A DNA stretch of 56,466 bases from an uncultured Eubacteriales bacterium (GTDB lineage: Bacteria; Bacillota; Clostridia; Oscillospirales; RGIG7773), in the NCBI GenBank assembly GCA_934541205.1, contig CAKTDK010000001.1:1-56466 (forward strand), read 5' to 3'. Shown in pieces: positions 45,993 through 53,879 of this stretch. The position numbers were made by a program, and so were the translations under genes. The notes beneath the pieces are model-generated. The model worked only from the letters and a program-made list of their open reading frames with translations. It did no database searches and was not told the DNA's origin. Within the stretch, counting starts at the first letter, position 1. The number at the start of each line of letters is the position of its first letter.

Positions 45993-46770
45993 CTATACCT
46001 CAACAAGGATGGCGTGCAAGACAAATCTCGCGTTATCGAATTCATAGCTGCAGGTAGACAAAGAAAGAATCCTATCGGTGACTGCGGGAGAAAGGGGGCT
46101 TTCAAACCACGAGCGCTGCTTTGCTTCCTTAATCCAAGTTTCAAATTCTTCGTCAGACTCAAATCCAATTTTCCAGGCAGAATCCTCAACGCTGACAACA
46201 TAGCCGGCAAAAAAACTCTATCCGGTAAGTTTGTTCCGGTGTAATGAGCAATCCTGCAGGATGAGCTTCGTAATAATCCTGCTTCTTATACTTGGTTAAA
46301 CCCGAAAACATTGTGCCGTCTTTCATGTGATGACCATATATAATGCTATGTCGGTCTGATATATCGCTATCTACTCTGGAATCTAAAAAGATGCAGCCGG
46401 CGCTGTTCCATTTACCGTCAATGAGGTGCTTGAGATAATAACTGTTATCCGAGCCCTGCACAACAGGATAATTGATTGCAGTATCCTCGATATAAATCCA
46501 AGCCACACAATCCTCATTGATTTCCTCAAGTCCGGCAAAGTCGATTGTAGGACCGACAGGTGCAGGTTCTGTTTCTCCAGACTCAGATAGATTTGTCTCA
46601 TCCGGTTCCTCTTCCGGTAGGACCTCAGGAAATGAGATGAGATTTTCTAAGTCAGTATAGGTATCGGCACTTTCCTGCCTCTCTGTATACTCCCGGAAAA
46701 TCTGATATCCAGCGAAGGCAGCTGAAGAAGCCAAAAATAAAGCCAGTATGACACAAATAATCTTTCTCAT
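45993..46770 (-). pseudogene. Class B sortase, broken by a +1 frameshift in a homopolymer
   Basis: Repaired product about 258 aa. N-terminal membrane anchor (ICVILALFLASSAAFAGYQI), acidic linker, then the sortase barrel with the catalytic His in IIYGHHMKDGTMF. The main frame stops after EFFCRLCCQR; removing one base from the run of seven A on the plus strand (46209-46215) restores FAGYVVSVEDSAWKIGF, the catalytic Cys in LSTCSYEF and Arg in NARFVLHAIL, ending at TAG 45993. Motif spacing is class B. Its start overlaps the upstream recombinase gene by 4 bases. Two proteins with SPQTG signals lie upstream on the same strand. Mutation, phase variation by slippage, or sequencing error cannot be told apart. 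Confidence 0.88.
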
Positions 46771-47609
46771 AGTTTGTTCGCCTTTTCTTTCATCTGCCGA
46801 GCCGATGGGTTACTGTAAATGAGTGTAGTTTGGACATTGCTATGACCAGCTTGATTTGCAACCTCGTGGATCTTATAGTCTCCGGTGTCGAGCGCATGGC
46901 TACAGAAATAGTGACGCAGCATCTTGGGTGTGATAATATCAGAATACTGGTTAAAGATCTGATTGATACGGGATGCTGCCATCTTCTCGGACTGGCGGCT
47001 CACAAACAAATACGGACTGTCTGAGTTTCTCACCTTCAGGTACTCACGGATTGCATGTACGGTTTTATCGTTCAAATAAACTGTCCTTTGTTTATCTCCT
47101 TTACCGACAACGTAGATTTCTTTTGCGATTAGATTTATCTGGTCAAGTCGAAGATTAACACACTCCGATCTACGAATGCCGGTATAAGTATAGAGAGTCA
47201 CAATGGCGAAGTCTCGCTTATTACCACCCTCAAGCAGACGTTGCCTGAATGCTTCTACATCCTTCTGCTCGACAGTACAGGGATTGGCATACTGGGTTTG
47301 AATTTTCATAAAATCATTCTTTACGATCGCCAGTTCTGTCTGACGACCGGAGAAGATCAGGAACTCATTAAAACTTCTCAAGGAAGACAAATGGTTATTT
47401 ACAGACTTGGGACTGTATCGCTTAATTGTCTTCATGTATGAAATGTAATCAAGCACATTCGCACGGTACAACTGCTGCGGTTCACTTCCGAAGCTATCCA
47501 GGCACCATTTGAAGTAAAGCTTAACCTTGTCACAATAGTTCAGCGCCGTGTTCTCAGACTTACCTATACCGAGCAAATATTGTTTGAATTCATTTAACAT
47601 CGAATTCAC
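46767..47609 (-). CDS. XerD-like tyrosine recombinase coupled to the sortase
   Basis: 280 aa. SAM-like N-terminal domain (NTALNYCDKVKLYFKWCL) and catalytic domain with Arg in YTGIRRSECVNLRL, HYFCSH preceded by LRH (HxxR region MLRHYFCSHAL), AGHSNVQTTLIYSN with the second His and the Tyr nucleophile. It is not the element integrase (no AP2-like arm domain). Its 3' end overlaps the sortase gene by 4 bases, so one mRNA makes both. A dif-like inverted repeat lies 130 bases upstream. Site-specific resolution or inversion of surface genes is a possible role. Confidence 0.9.
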   Translation of the reverse strand: MNSMLNEFKQYLLGIGKSENTALNYCDKVKLYFKWCLDSFGSEPQQLYRANVLDYISYMKTIKRYSPKSVNNHLSSLRSFNEFLIFSGRQTELAIVKNDFMKIQTQYANPCTVEQKDVEAFRQRLLEGGNKRDFAIVTLYTYTGIRRSECVNLRLDQINLIAKEIYVVGKGDKQRTVYLNDKTVHAIREYLKVRNSDSPYLFVSRQSEKMAASRINQIFNQYSDIITPKMLRHYFCSHALDTGDYKIHEVANQAGHSNVQTTLIYSNPSARQMKEKANKL

Positions 47610-47657
47610 CTCCTACCCTTATTACACGAGACAAGGGGCAGGGATACAACAAAAAGA

Positions 47658-47766
47658 TTATGTTTAACTCGGTTTGGCAGAAAAACATTTTGATTATGTT
47701 TAACTCAGATAAGTATTTCAATCGTGTGCATTTTGTGGGTTAAACATAATTATTCTTATGTTTAAC
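47658..47766. repeat. Dif-like 11-6-11 inverted repeat plus two extra arms
   Basis: Arms GTTAAACATAA (47739-47749) and TTATGTTTAAC (47756-47766) are perfect complements flanking the 6-bp spacer TTATTC, the geometry of a Xer/tyrosine recombinase core site. Two more copies of TTATGTTTAAC lie in direct orientation at 47658-47668 and 47694-47704, both within a common 15-mer GATTATGTTTAACTC. The recombinase gene starts 49 bases from the first arm. An operator or terminator role is the main alternative, but no T run follows. Confidence 0.6.
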
Positions 47767-47833
47767 TTATTTGTATCGCACTTTCCAGAGCAAAGAAGGG
47801 TTAATAAGCATCAAAAAATAGTCGAATTAATTT

Positions 47834-47951
47834 TGTCCCAAATTTTATGTTATTTTTGGGACATTTGATTTTTGCATAAAAAAGAGTGCTTTGGAAACAA
47901 TATAAATAACTATTGCAAAACTGTCCCAAATATGATATAATATTTGGGACA
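47834..47951 (+). promoter_or_regulatory. AbiE toxin-antitoxin promoter with two dyad operators
   Basis: Two inverted pairs of TGTCCCAAA / TTTGGGACA: 47834-47842 with 47855-47863, and 47922-47930 with 47943-47951. The second pair encloses TATAAT (47936-47941), with TTGCAA (47913-47918) exactly 17 bases upstream, forming a sigma-A promoter. AbiEi antitoxins autoregulate by binding inverted repeats at their promoter, so cooperative binding to four half-sites is a good inference. Confidence 0.8.
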
Positions 47952-47965
47952 CAGGAGGTGTGACT

Positions 47966-48574
47966 ATGAGTTCGTTCTATTCTGATATGATATATGAAAA
48001 AATTGTAGAGGCAGGAAATGAGGCTGTTTTTATTGCAACCGACTTTCTTGATATAGCCGATTACGAGACTGCGCGTAAAGCTCTTAACCGTCTTGATAGT
48101 TATGGAAAAATAAAAAAGATATGCCGTGGTGTCTATTACAATCCCAAATTTAGTGAGCTCCTCGGCGAATATGAAGCACCTTCTCCTCATAATGTCGCTC
48201 TTGCCTTGGCTCGTAAATTTAATTGGAATATTGCTCCTTCAGGAAATACGGCATTAAACCAGTTAGGGCTTTCAACACAGGTAACAGCACACTGGACATA
48301 CATTAGCGATGGACCATACAATAAATTTACAATCGGAAACATCGAGATTGATTTTAAGCACAGAAGTAACAAAGAAATCTCCGGTATGTCCTATAAAACA
48401 GCGCTCGTTATTCAGGCCCTCAAAGCGCTGGGGAAAGACAATATAGACGAAAGCGTCATTACTAAACTCAAAAAACAGTTATCCTCAGAAGAAAAGGATA
48501 ATCTCATAAAAGAGGCCAGACAAACAACCGCTTGGGTTTATTCTGTAATCCGAAAAATTTGTGAGGCGAAGTAA
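47966..48574 (+). CDS. AbiEi-like antitoxin/transcriptional regulator (DUF6088 type)
   Basis: 202 aa from ATG 47966 (AGGAGGTG upstream). N-terminal winged helix (ETARKALNRLDSYGKIKKICRGVYYNP), then a C-terminal domain with PSGNTALNQLGLSTQVTAHW, which is typical of DUF6088/AbiEi proteins. In type IV AbiE systems the antitoxin represses the operon and counteracts the nucleotidyltransferase toxin without direct contact. The toxin gene starts on the next base after its stop. Confidence 0.9.
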   Translation: MSSFYSDMIYEKIVEAGNEAVFIATDFLDIADYETARKALNRLDSYGKIKKICRGVYYNPKFSELLGEYEAPSPHNVALALARKFNWNIAPSGNTALNQLGLSTQVTAHWTYISDGPYNKFTIGNIEIDFKHRSNKEISGMSYKTALVIQALKALGKDNIDESVITKLKKQLSSEEKDNLIKEARQTTAWVYSVIRKICEAK

Positions 48575-49573
48575 ATGTATTCAATAGCGAGATTACCTGA
48601 AGATGAGCGCAGAATTCTTTTTAGAAATACGGCTCAAAAGATGGGAATGAACGAAGCCATCATCGAAAAGGACTTTTGGGTCTGCCTGACCTTGGACTAT
48701 CTTTTCCATCGATGTGAGTGGAAAGATGTATTCACATTCAAAGGCGGCACCAGTCTTTCTAAATGCTATGGTCTTATCACACGCTTTTCAGAAGACATCG
48801 ATTTGATTTTAGACTGGCGCGCCATTGGTTATTCTCTCAACGAGCCGTGGGAAGATAGATCTAACACAAAACAGGATGCCTTTAACAAAGAGGCAAATGC
48901 CCGAGCAGAAGTTTTCTTACGTGACACTTTGCTTCCTATCTTTAAGCGTGATCTTTCGGAGATCATAGGGCAGGAGGCAACCATCTACATAGAGGAATCA
49001 GACCCGCAGACGATAAATTTTGAATATCCGCATATCTTTACAACCGAATCTATTCTGCAGGCAATCCGGTTGGAGATTGGTGCATTGGCAGCCTGGACTC
49101 CTGCGAGGGAGAAATCCGTTACTCCTTATACCGCTGAATGCTATCCCAAAGCCTTCGACCAAGCAACAAGTACGATCCTTACAGCTGCAGCCGAGCGAAC
49201 CTTCTGGGAAAAGGTTACGATTCTTCATCACGAGGCAAACCGTCCTGAAAATTTGGCAATGCCCAAACGATATTCGAGACACTACTATGATTTATACTGC
49301 ATAGCACATTCGGAAAACAAAAATGCTGCTTTTGAAGATCTGGAACTCCTCAAAAAAGTTGTAAACTTCAAAATGAAGTTCTTCCCTCGCAAATGGGCAA
49401 AATACGAAGAAGCAATTCCCGGAACAATCAAGCTTGTTCCTCCGGCTTTTCGTTTTGATAGCCTACGTACCGATTATGAGGATATGGCTGAAATGATGTT
49501 TGGACAATATCCTTCGTTTGATGACTTGATGGACTATATTCAAACCCTCGAAAATGAGATTAATGCTCTGTAA
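48575..49573 (+). CDS. AbiEii/AbiGii-type nucleotidyltransferase toxin
   Basis: 332 aa. The DNA-polymerase-beta-like motif is FKGGTSLSKCYGLITRFSEDIDL (read as GGTSLSK then SEDIDL), with a downstream ERTFWEKVTILHHEA and RHYYDLY, all usual for AbiEii. Known members modify the 3' end of tRNAs with CTP or similar and give phage resistance by abortive infection. Paired with its antitoxin without a gap. It stabilises the element or defends the host. Confidence 0.93.
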   Translation: MYSIARLPEDERRILFRNTAQKMGMNEAIIEKDFWVCLTLDYLFHRCEWKDVFTFKGGTSLSKCYGLITRFSEDIDLILDWRAIGYSLNEPWEDRSNTKQDAFNKEANARAEVFLRDTLLPIFKRDLSEIIGQEATIYIEESDPQTINFEYPHIFTTESILQAIRLEIGALAAWTPAREKSVTPYTAECYPKAFDQATSTILTAAAERTFWEKVTILHHEANRPENLAMPKRYSRHYYDLYCIAHSENKNAAFEDLELLKKVVNFKMKFFPRKWAKYEEAIPGTIKLVPPAFRFDSLRTDYEDMAEMMFGQYPSFDDLMDYIQTLENEINAL

Positions 49574-49634
49574 TGAGCAACTTAAAACATTCGCTTCTGA
49601 CACAATATTTGCAGCGAAAAAAGGTGGTGATAGA

Positions 49635-50228
49635 TTGGCAAGACAATATAAGAATGCACGTAAAAGCAAAAAGCTGATTGTAAAAGATGCAGCTTCCAAG
49701 CTCGATATTTCACCATCTACTCTCAGCGCATGGGAGTCTGAACGCAAGGCACCTTCGATTGAAAGCTTAGAAGCGATGGCAGATCTGTATCAGGTTTCTA
49801 CTGATTATCTTCTTGGCAGAGAGGAAACGCCCCCAGCAACTTCTCTTCCCCTCCCAGGTGAATTGCTAAAGATATATCATGGTAAATCAGTCTGGTCGTC
49901 CGATTTCGGATGGGTATTGGTAAACTCAATAAAGAATGTACTGGTTTGTGTTGATGGTTCTTTGGTACCGTTTGATAACGCCGGTTCTGTTTATGTGGCA
50001 CAGCCTCCGTTCTATGAAGCATCACTTCCAGATTCAAAACCGTTAAGCAAACCGGATCTTCAAAATTATGGGGAAATCTGGCTTGAACCAATCTCTCACG
50101 ATACGGAACTCAGAGAACAACTTCGAGGAACCTATCGGGTTTACGAACACTGGGTAGAGAATAATTTCGGAAATCGCTTCTCGCTCGATACCTACGGAGT
50201 CAAATGGTTGGCTTTCAGCAATAAATAA
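49635..50228 (+). CDS. XRE-family regulator with a C-terminal sensor-like domain
   Basis: 197 aa from TTG 49635, chosen because AAGGTGGTGA stands 4-6 bases upstream; upstream ATGs overlap the toxin gene without ribosome binding sites. HTH_3: NARKSKKLIVKDAASKLDIS, then STLSAWESERKAPS and ADLYQVSTDYLLGR. The remaining ~120 residues are unrecognised, rich in Trp/Tyr/Pro. It follows the AbiE pair by 61 bases and could be a third component or an independent phage-like regulator. Confidence 0.85.
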   Translation: MARQYKNARKSKKLIVKDAASKLDISPSTLSAWESERKAPSIESLEAMADLYQVSTDYLLGREETPPATSLPLPGELLKIYHGKSVWSSDFGWVLVNSIKNVLVCVDGSLVPFDNAGSVYVAQPPFYEASLPDSKPLSKPDLQNYGEIWLEPISHDTELREQLRGTYRVYEHWVENNFGNRFSLDTYGVKWLAFSNK

Positions 50229-50233
50229 TATTC

Positions 50234-50267
50234 AAGGCAGGGTTGTCGTAATTGACAATCCTGCCTT
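50234..50267. terminator. Bidirectional terminator between XRE and GNAT genes
   Basis: AAGGCAGG / CCTGCCTT with TTGTC/GACAA inner pairs; between convergent genes. Confidence 0.88.
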
Positions 50268-50270
50268 TTA

Positions 50271-50816
50271 TCATAAGTATTTCTGCATATAGAACTCACT
50301 TCGGTAAGTGCCGTCCTTGAGCTTAAACATATTCGGTCTTTCGCAAACAACACGGAATCCGAATTTTTCGTACAAGTGTCTTGCACGGTCATTGCCCTCT
50401 ATGAACTCCAGCTCCATAATCTCGGTTCCTCGGTTCTGTGCCGCCGATACAAGCTCCTCGAACATTGCAGAGCCGATACCGAGGTTCCAATAGTCTTTGA
50501 GAATAGCATTGGCAATGGTTGCACGATGCGATACTTTCATGTCTCCTCTGAAGCTGATCTCACAGTTGCCGGCATCCTCACCGTCAACGTAACAGGTGAT
50601 ACCCAATGTATCAGGGGCAGAGCGCAAGCGGTTTACCCATGCTTCCTCTTGCCCGATAGTTGTTGTCCATTCTTCGGGATAGCGTGCAAGAAAATCAGTT
50701 TCACTACAAGATTTCTTTATGTAGTTCAGTAATTTTTCCGCATCCTCAACACATGGACTTTTTAAGATGGCGGTCCTGCCATCTTTCAATATGATTGTTT
50801 TTTCTTCAAATATCAT
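50271..50816 (-). CDS. GNAT-family N-acetyltransferase
   Basis: 181 aa. GNAT fold with the acetyl-CoA loop as NLGIGSAMFEELV (Q/R-x-x-G-x-G/A pattern degenerate: LGIGSA), preceded by AILKDYWN and followed by LEFIEGNDRARHLYEKFGFRVV. Substrate unknown; proteins of this type acetylate ribosomal proteins, polyamines or drugs. AAAGGAG is well placed before ATG 50816. Accessory cargo. Confidence 0.9.
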   Translation of the reverse strand: MIFEEKTIILKDGRTAILKSPCVEDAEKLLNYIKKSCSETDFLARYPEEWTTTIGQEEAWVNRLRSAPDTLGITCYVDGEDAGNCEISFRGDMKVSHRATIANAILKDYWNLGIGSAMFEELVSAAQNRGTEIMELEFIEGNDRARHLYEKFGFRVVCERPNMFKLKDGTYRSEFYMQKYL

Positions 50817-50837
50817 TTCGATACTCCTTTCGGTAAA

Positions 50838-51026
50838 TTACTCCTCGATTGAAAAGAGTGCTTTAATCATTTTTGCAACTTCATCTGGAGCCGGATTTGT
50901 ATTGTCAAGTTTCATATAGTTCTCAAACGGCAGTTCTTCGCCGTCATAGGAATTAAGGCGATACTTTTCGCTCGTTGCCCTCATTTCAGATTCGCTCCAA
51001 TTGAGATCACGCTTCCGTTTGCTTTT
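50838..51026 (-). pseudogene. C-terminal remnant of an unidentified gene
   Basis: An open stretch ending at TAA 50838 reads RDLNWSESEMRATSEKYRLN, then GEELPFENYMKLDNTNPAPD and EVAKMIKALFSIEE, with normal coding character but no start; it is cut at about 51026 by a T run. The ending resembles that of small P-loop kinases encoded in clostridial accessory regions, but no P-loop remains. Next to it, 51042-51059, is the dyad TATCCCC/GGGGATA within three TTATCCCC repeats. The rest of the gap to 51264 shows nothing recognisable. Confidence 0.5.
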
Positions 51027-51264
51027 TTATCCCCGGCATTTTATCCCCCTGCGGGGATAGGACAACCGCCCGGTATGTTTATCCCCGTTCATAATTGTTG
51101 ATATAGGGATTATACCGTCTAATTTTGTAGATTTTTCCGAGATTTTCCGTAGAATTTTCGTAGTCGGTCGCAAGTTTAGACAAGAACAAACAACAAAATG
51201 CTGTATAATGTCAAATTTTACCGCCCTTTGAATACTGCACCGTAAGAAAAGACTTTATGGCTCA

Positions 51265-51312
51265 AATAAATAGGGGAAACGACCTGCTATAAGGTCGTTT
51301 CCCCTATTTATT
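51265..51312 (-). terminator. Perfect 21-bp terminator stem after the winged-helix gene
   Basis: Left arm 51265-51285 and right arm 51292-51312 are fully complementary (core GGGGAAACGACCT), loop 6 bases. It overlaps the stop codon of the winged-helix gene. Confidence 0.8.
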
Positions 51313-51724
51313 CCGTAATATCCTCAAAACAAAAGCCAACTTCTCGAACACAACGGATAGCAGAAGGTAAGCTGAGTGCTATCTCACGAAATTTTCTGCG
51401 CAGGCCGTATACATGACAGCTTACCGCATTGGCTTCATTTCCCATTGGATCTTCTCCCCATACAGCCTCATAAAGCTGCCTGTATGACAACACCCGCCCT
51501 TCATACAAGGCCAGTCGGTAAAGTAGTTCATACTCTTTTGTTGTCAGTAATACCTCCTGCTGATTATAGTATACCTTTCTTTTTCCTGTGTCAATTATGA
51601 GGTGGTTAAAAATCAATGTCGGTTCAACTACCATTTCAATCAGCTTCAAATCAGGATGACGCTCCAAAATCTTTGAAATTTCCTCTAAAGCAACGTTATC
51701 CTGGTCTGATAGTTCCAAAATCAC
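51308..51724 (-). CDS. Orphan OmpR/PhoB-type winged-helix regulator
   Basis: 138 aa from GTG 51724. The C-terminal ~95 residues form an OmpR winged helix: VLLTTKEYELLYRLA, GRVLSYRQLYEAVWG, ANAVSCHVYGLRRKF. The first ~40 residues look like the end of a receiver domain (ALEEISKILERHPDLKLIEM), but the phosphorylated Asp and most of the receiver are missing. No kinase gene is nearby. Either a stable short form typical of this element or a truncated response regulator. It sits downstream of the surface-protein genes on the same strand and may regulate them. Confidence 0.82.
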   Translation of the reverse strand: MILELSDQDNVALEEISKILERHPDLKLIEMVVEPTLIFNHLIIDTGKRKVYYNQQEVLLTTKEYELLYRLALYEGRVLSYRQLYEAVWGEDPMGNEANAVSCHVYGLRRKFREIALSLPSAIRCVREVGFCFEDITE

Positions 51725-51759
51725 AATTCGTTTGATAGTCCCACCTTCCTTCTAAAACA

Positions 51760-51782
51760 GCCGCCATCTGTCTGATGGCGGC
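51760..51782 (-). terminator. Terminator after the SPQTG surface-protein gene
   Basis: GCCGCCATC / GATGGCGGC stem, 5-base loop, then TGTTTTAG on the minus strand. Confidence 0.82.
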
Positions 51783-51791
51783 CGTAAAATG

Positions 51792-53657
51792 TTAGATATT
51801 CTGTTCCTTTTTCTTTCTGCTGTAAAGCGTCATGCCAACAGCGCCGGCTCCGGATGCAGCCAGAAGACCAATCCACAGCATCATATTGCTGCTGTCTCCG
51901 GTCTGGGGGCTTTCTGTTTGCTCAGAAGGCTTGCCCGGCTGTTCGGGGTTGGCTGGGTCAGTGGGGTCTGTAGGAGTGGTAGGGTCGGTGGGCTGTTCGC
52001 TGGTTTCAAACGGTGTGTTGGAACCAAGGATAGCATACTGGCTCAGATGGGTAGTCTCAAATACCAGGAAGTCTCCTTCCACCACTGCATCAAAGCGTTC
52101 CAGCGGGTCACCCAGATATACCGCCTGATAGTATTTGTAGCCCTTCAGGTGGTCGTTCATCGGGATTTTGACCGTCATGGGGTTGTCCTTGATTTCCAGA
52201 GCTTTACCGTCTTTTCTAACGCTGATGTCGTAAATGGACAGCAGGCCCGGCAGTTCTTCTTTCAGTTCCGGACGGCTTCCCAGCACGCTTTCCTGCGCGA
52301 TGGTGTCAGCAAAAAGCTCCGCACCCTCTGGCACACCGTCGGTCAGGGAGATGGAAACGCCGGTTTCGGAAGCAGTCAGATCTTTGGCGCCAGTATCCTC
52401 ACCAGGTTTTGTTCCAGGATCAGTGCCCGGATCGGTAGAAGTCCCGGACGGGGATACTTTGATCACATCATTGGTGCAGTAGTAGCTATACATGCCGGTC
52501 TTCTCAATGACTGTCTTATATCCCTCCGGATAGCCTTCCTGATCTGCGGTAATATCTTCCATGCCATCTACGGGGGTTACAACACTTGTCTCGTACCTTG
52601 CATCGGAATACGTATCCGGCAGTTCCACCTTGTCAATTGCCTTATATAAGGTGTAATAAGGCGTACCTTCTCCTTCTTCATCATATTTTATATTGCCTGT
52701 GCCCCAATAAAAAGTTTCTTCGCCTTTTTTGAGAACTTTCATGGTTTTCGGCCTGTCAATTTTTGCCTCAATAGTTTTTCCGTCAGCATCCTTTGTATAT
52801 TCCGCCGGCCACTCGGTGCTTCCCTGGATTATTTTAACTTCAAGTGCGAGATATTCGTTTCCGCTTGGAAGATCGTTAACTTTCACCAGTTCGGCAATAT
52901 CGGTTTGACCTTGCGAACCTATAGTTTCATCAGCTTCAAAAAAGTAAACGCCGTACAGCCTGCCATCATTTCCTTTGGTGGCAACCTGCCATGTCCTGGA
53001 CTCATACGGGGCTTCTGTAATGACTGTTTCTGTCTGCTCATATTCCAATTCCACGCCGGAATCAGCTGTCAGAGCAAGCTTTGTTTCAAAATTTCCTGTG
53101 AACGGGATAGATTTAGACGTTGTTGAGATAAACTGTGCCGAATAAGTCGCCATATGCGGAGCATCGGGCATTTTATACGCCGTCACAGTAGCCTCCGAAC
53201 CAACTTTGAGCGAGCCTTGTGTTCCCTCCGCCATAAACGCAATAGCGGCGCTGGAGGTTTTGTTCTCATTGATGGTCAGGGAGCCGTCTCCAATAATCTC
53301 CAGGTTGCCGCCCCAGCCGAAACCGTATACCACCAGCGAGGAGATGTGGTTGTCACCTACCAGCTTAAGCTTCAGGTCATCACCCATCTCGTTGGCGACA
53401 AGGATATTGGTCGGGTTGTTGTAGTTGGTCAGGGTAACGGTGTTGCTCGCCTTATCATAAACAGCACCTGATACATCGTCAATCTGGCCGCTGTTGGCAA
53501 AGAGCGTCTGATACCCATCCTCCGAATTACCGAGCCTGAGGTATGCAGAACTGTAGTCCCCGAACGAGGGGCCGTTCGCCGCAAACGCCGGCACAGCCAT
53601 TCCAACAGCCATACAAAGCGTCAGCAGTCCTGCAAGCAGTTTTCGCTTCAATTTCAT
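51792..53657 (-). CDS. Cell-wall-anchored surface protein with SPQTG sorting signal
   Basis: 621 aa from ATG 53657 (AAAGGAG upstream). Signal peptide MKLKRKLLAGLLTLCMAVG ending AFA. A beta-solenoid-like region (NHISSLVVYG, LEIIGDGSLTIN: carbohydrate-binding or right-handed helix type) is followed by unrecognised beta domains, a Thr/Pro/Asp linker, a ZU5-like or Ig-like domain (DGVPEGAELFADTI), a PTDPTTP linker, then SPQTGD, a hydrophobic helix and the basic tail SRKKKEQ. In Clostridioides, class B sortase uses (S/P)PxTG, so this is a likely substrate of the sortase downstream. GC-rich codon use unlike the host part. Confidence 0.88.
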   Translation of the reverse strand: MKLKRKLLAGLLTLCMAVGMAVPAFAANGPSFGDYSSAYLRLGNSEDGYQTLFANSGQIDDVSGAVYDKASNTVTLTNYNNPTNILVANEMGDDLKLKLVGDNHISSLVVYGFGWGGNLEIIGDGSLTINENKTSSAAIAFMAEGTQGSLKVGSEATVTAYKMPDAPHMATYSAQFISTTSKSIPFTGNFETKLALTADSGVELEYEQTETVITEAPYESRTWQVATKGNDGRLYGVYFFEADETIGSQGQTDIAELVKVNDLPSGNEYLALEVKIIQGSTEWPAEYTKDADGKTIEAKIDRPKTMKVLKKGEETFYWGTGNIKYDEEGEGTPYYTLYKAIDKVELPDTYSDARYETSVVTPVDGMEDITADQEGYPEGYKTVIEKTGMYSYYCTNDVIKVSPSGTSTDPGTDPGTKPGEDTGAKDLTASETGVSISLTDGVPEGAELFADTIAQESVLGSRPELKEELPGLLSIYDISVRKDGKALEIKDNPMTVKIPMNDHLKGYKYYQAVYLGDPLERFDAVVEGDFLVFETTHLSQYAILGSNTPFETSEQPTDPTTPTDPTDPANPEQPGKPSEQTESPQTGDSSNMMLWIGLLAASGAGAVGMTLYSRKKKEQNI

Positions 53658-53823
53658 AACTGATTTTTCTCCTTTCAAGATAAAATTCATGTGAATAAAC
53701 GGTTTGATGATTCTCTTTAGGGTATCACCGCCTTTTTCTCTATATTTCTATGCCATCCGTTCCCCGGTGCGTCGGTTCAGGCAGCCAGGGCGGAACGAAT
53801 AACCTTCTTTGCCGCAGTTAAAG

Positions 53824-53859
53824 TTCTTTATGCTTTGGTGAATACCAAAGCATAAAGAA
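53824..53859 (-). terminator. Terminator after the two-sided repeat protein gene
   Basis: Perfect 15-bp stem TTCTTTATGCTTTGG / CCAAAGCATAAAGAA with a 6-base loop; the T tail is weak. Confidence 0.65.
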
Positions 53860-53879
53860 GGGATATCCCTTCTGCGTTT

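Noticed and set aside
45827..46210. A 127-codon minus-strand frame across the sortase 3' part
   Set aside because: It reads a different frame from the sortase C-terminal half, whose motifs are unmistakable.
47801..48190. A 129-codon minus-strand frame across the AbiE promoter
   Set aside because: It is antisense to the operator and the AbiEi-like gene and has no protein features.
51032..51078. TTATCCCC repeats considered as DnaA boxes or a replication origin
   Set aside because: They differ from TTATCCACA, the cluster is small, and no replication gene is adjacent.
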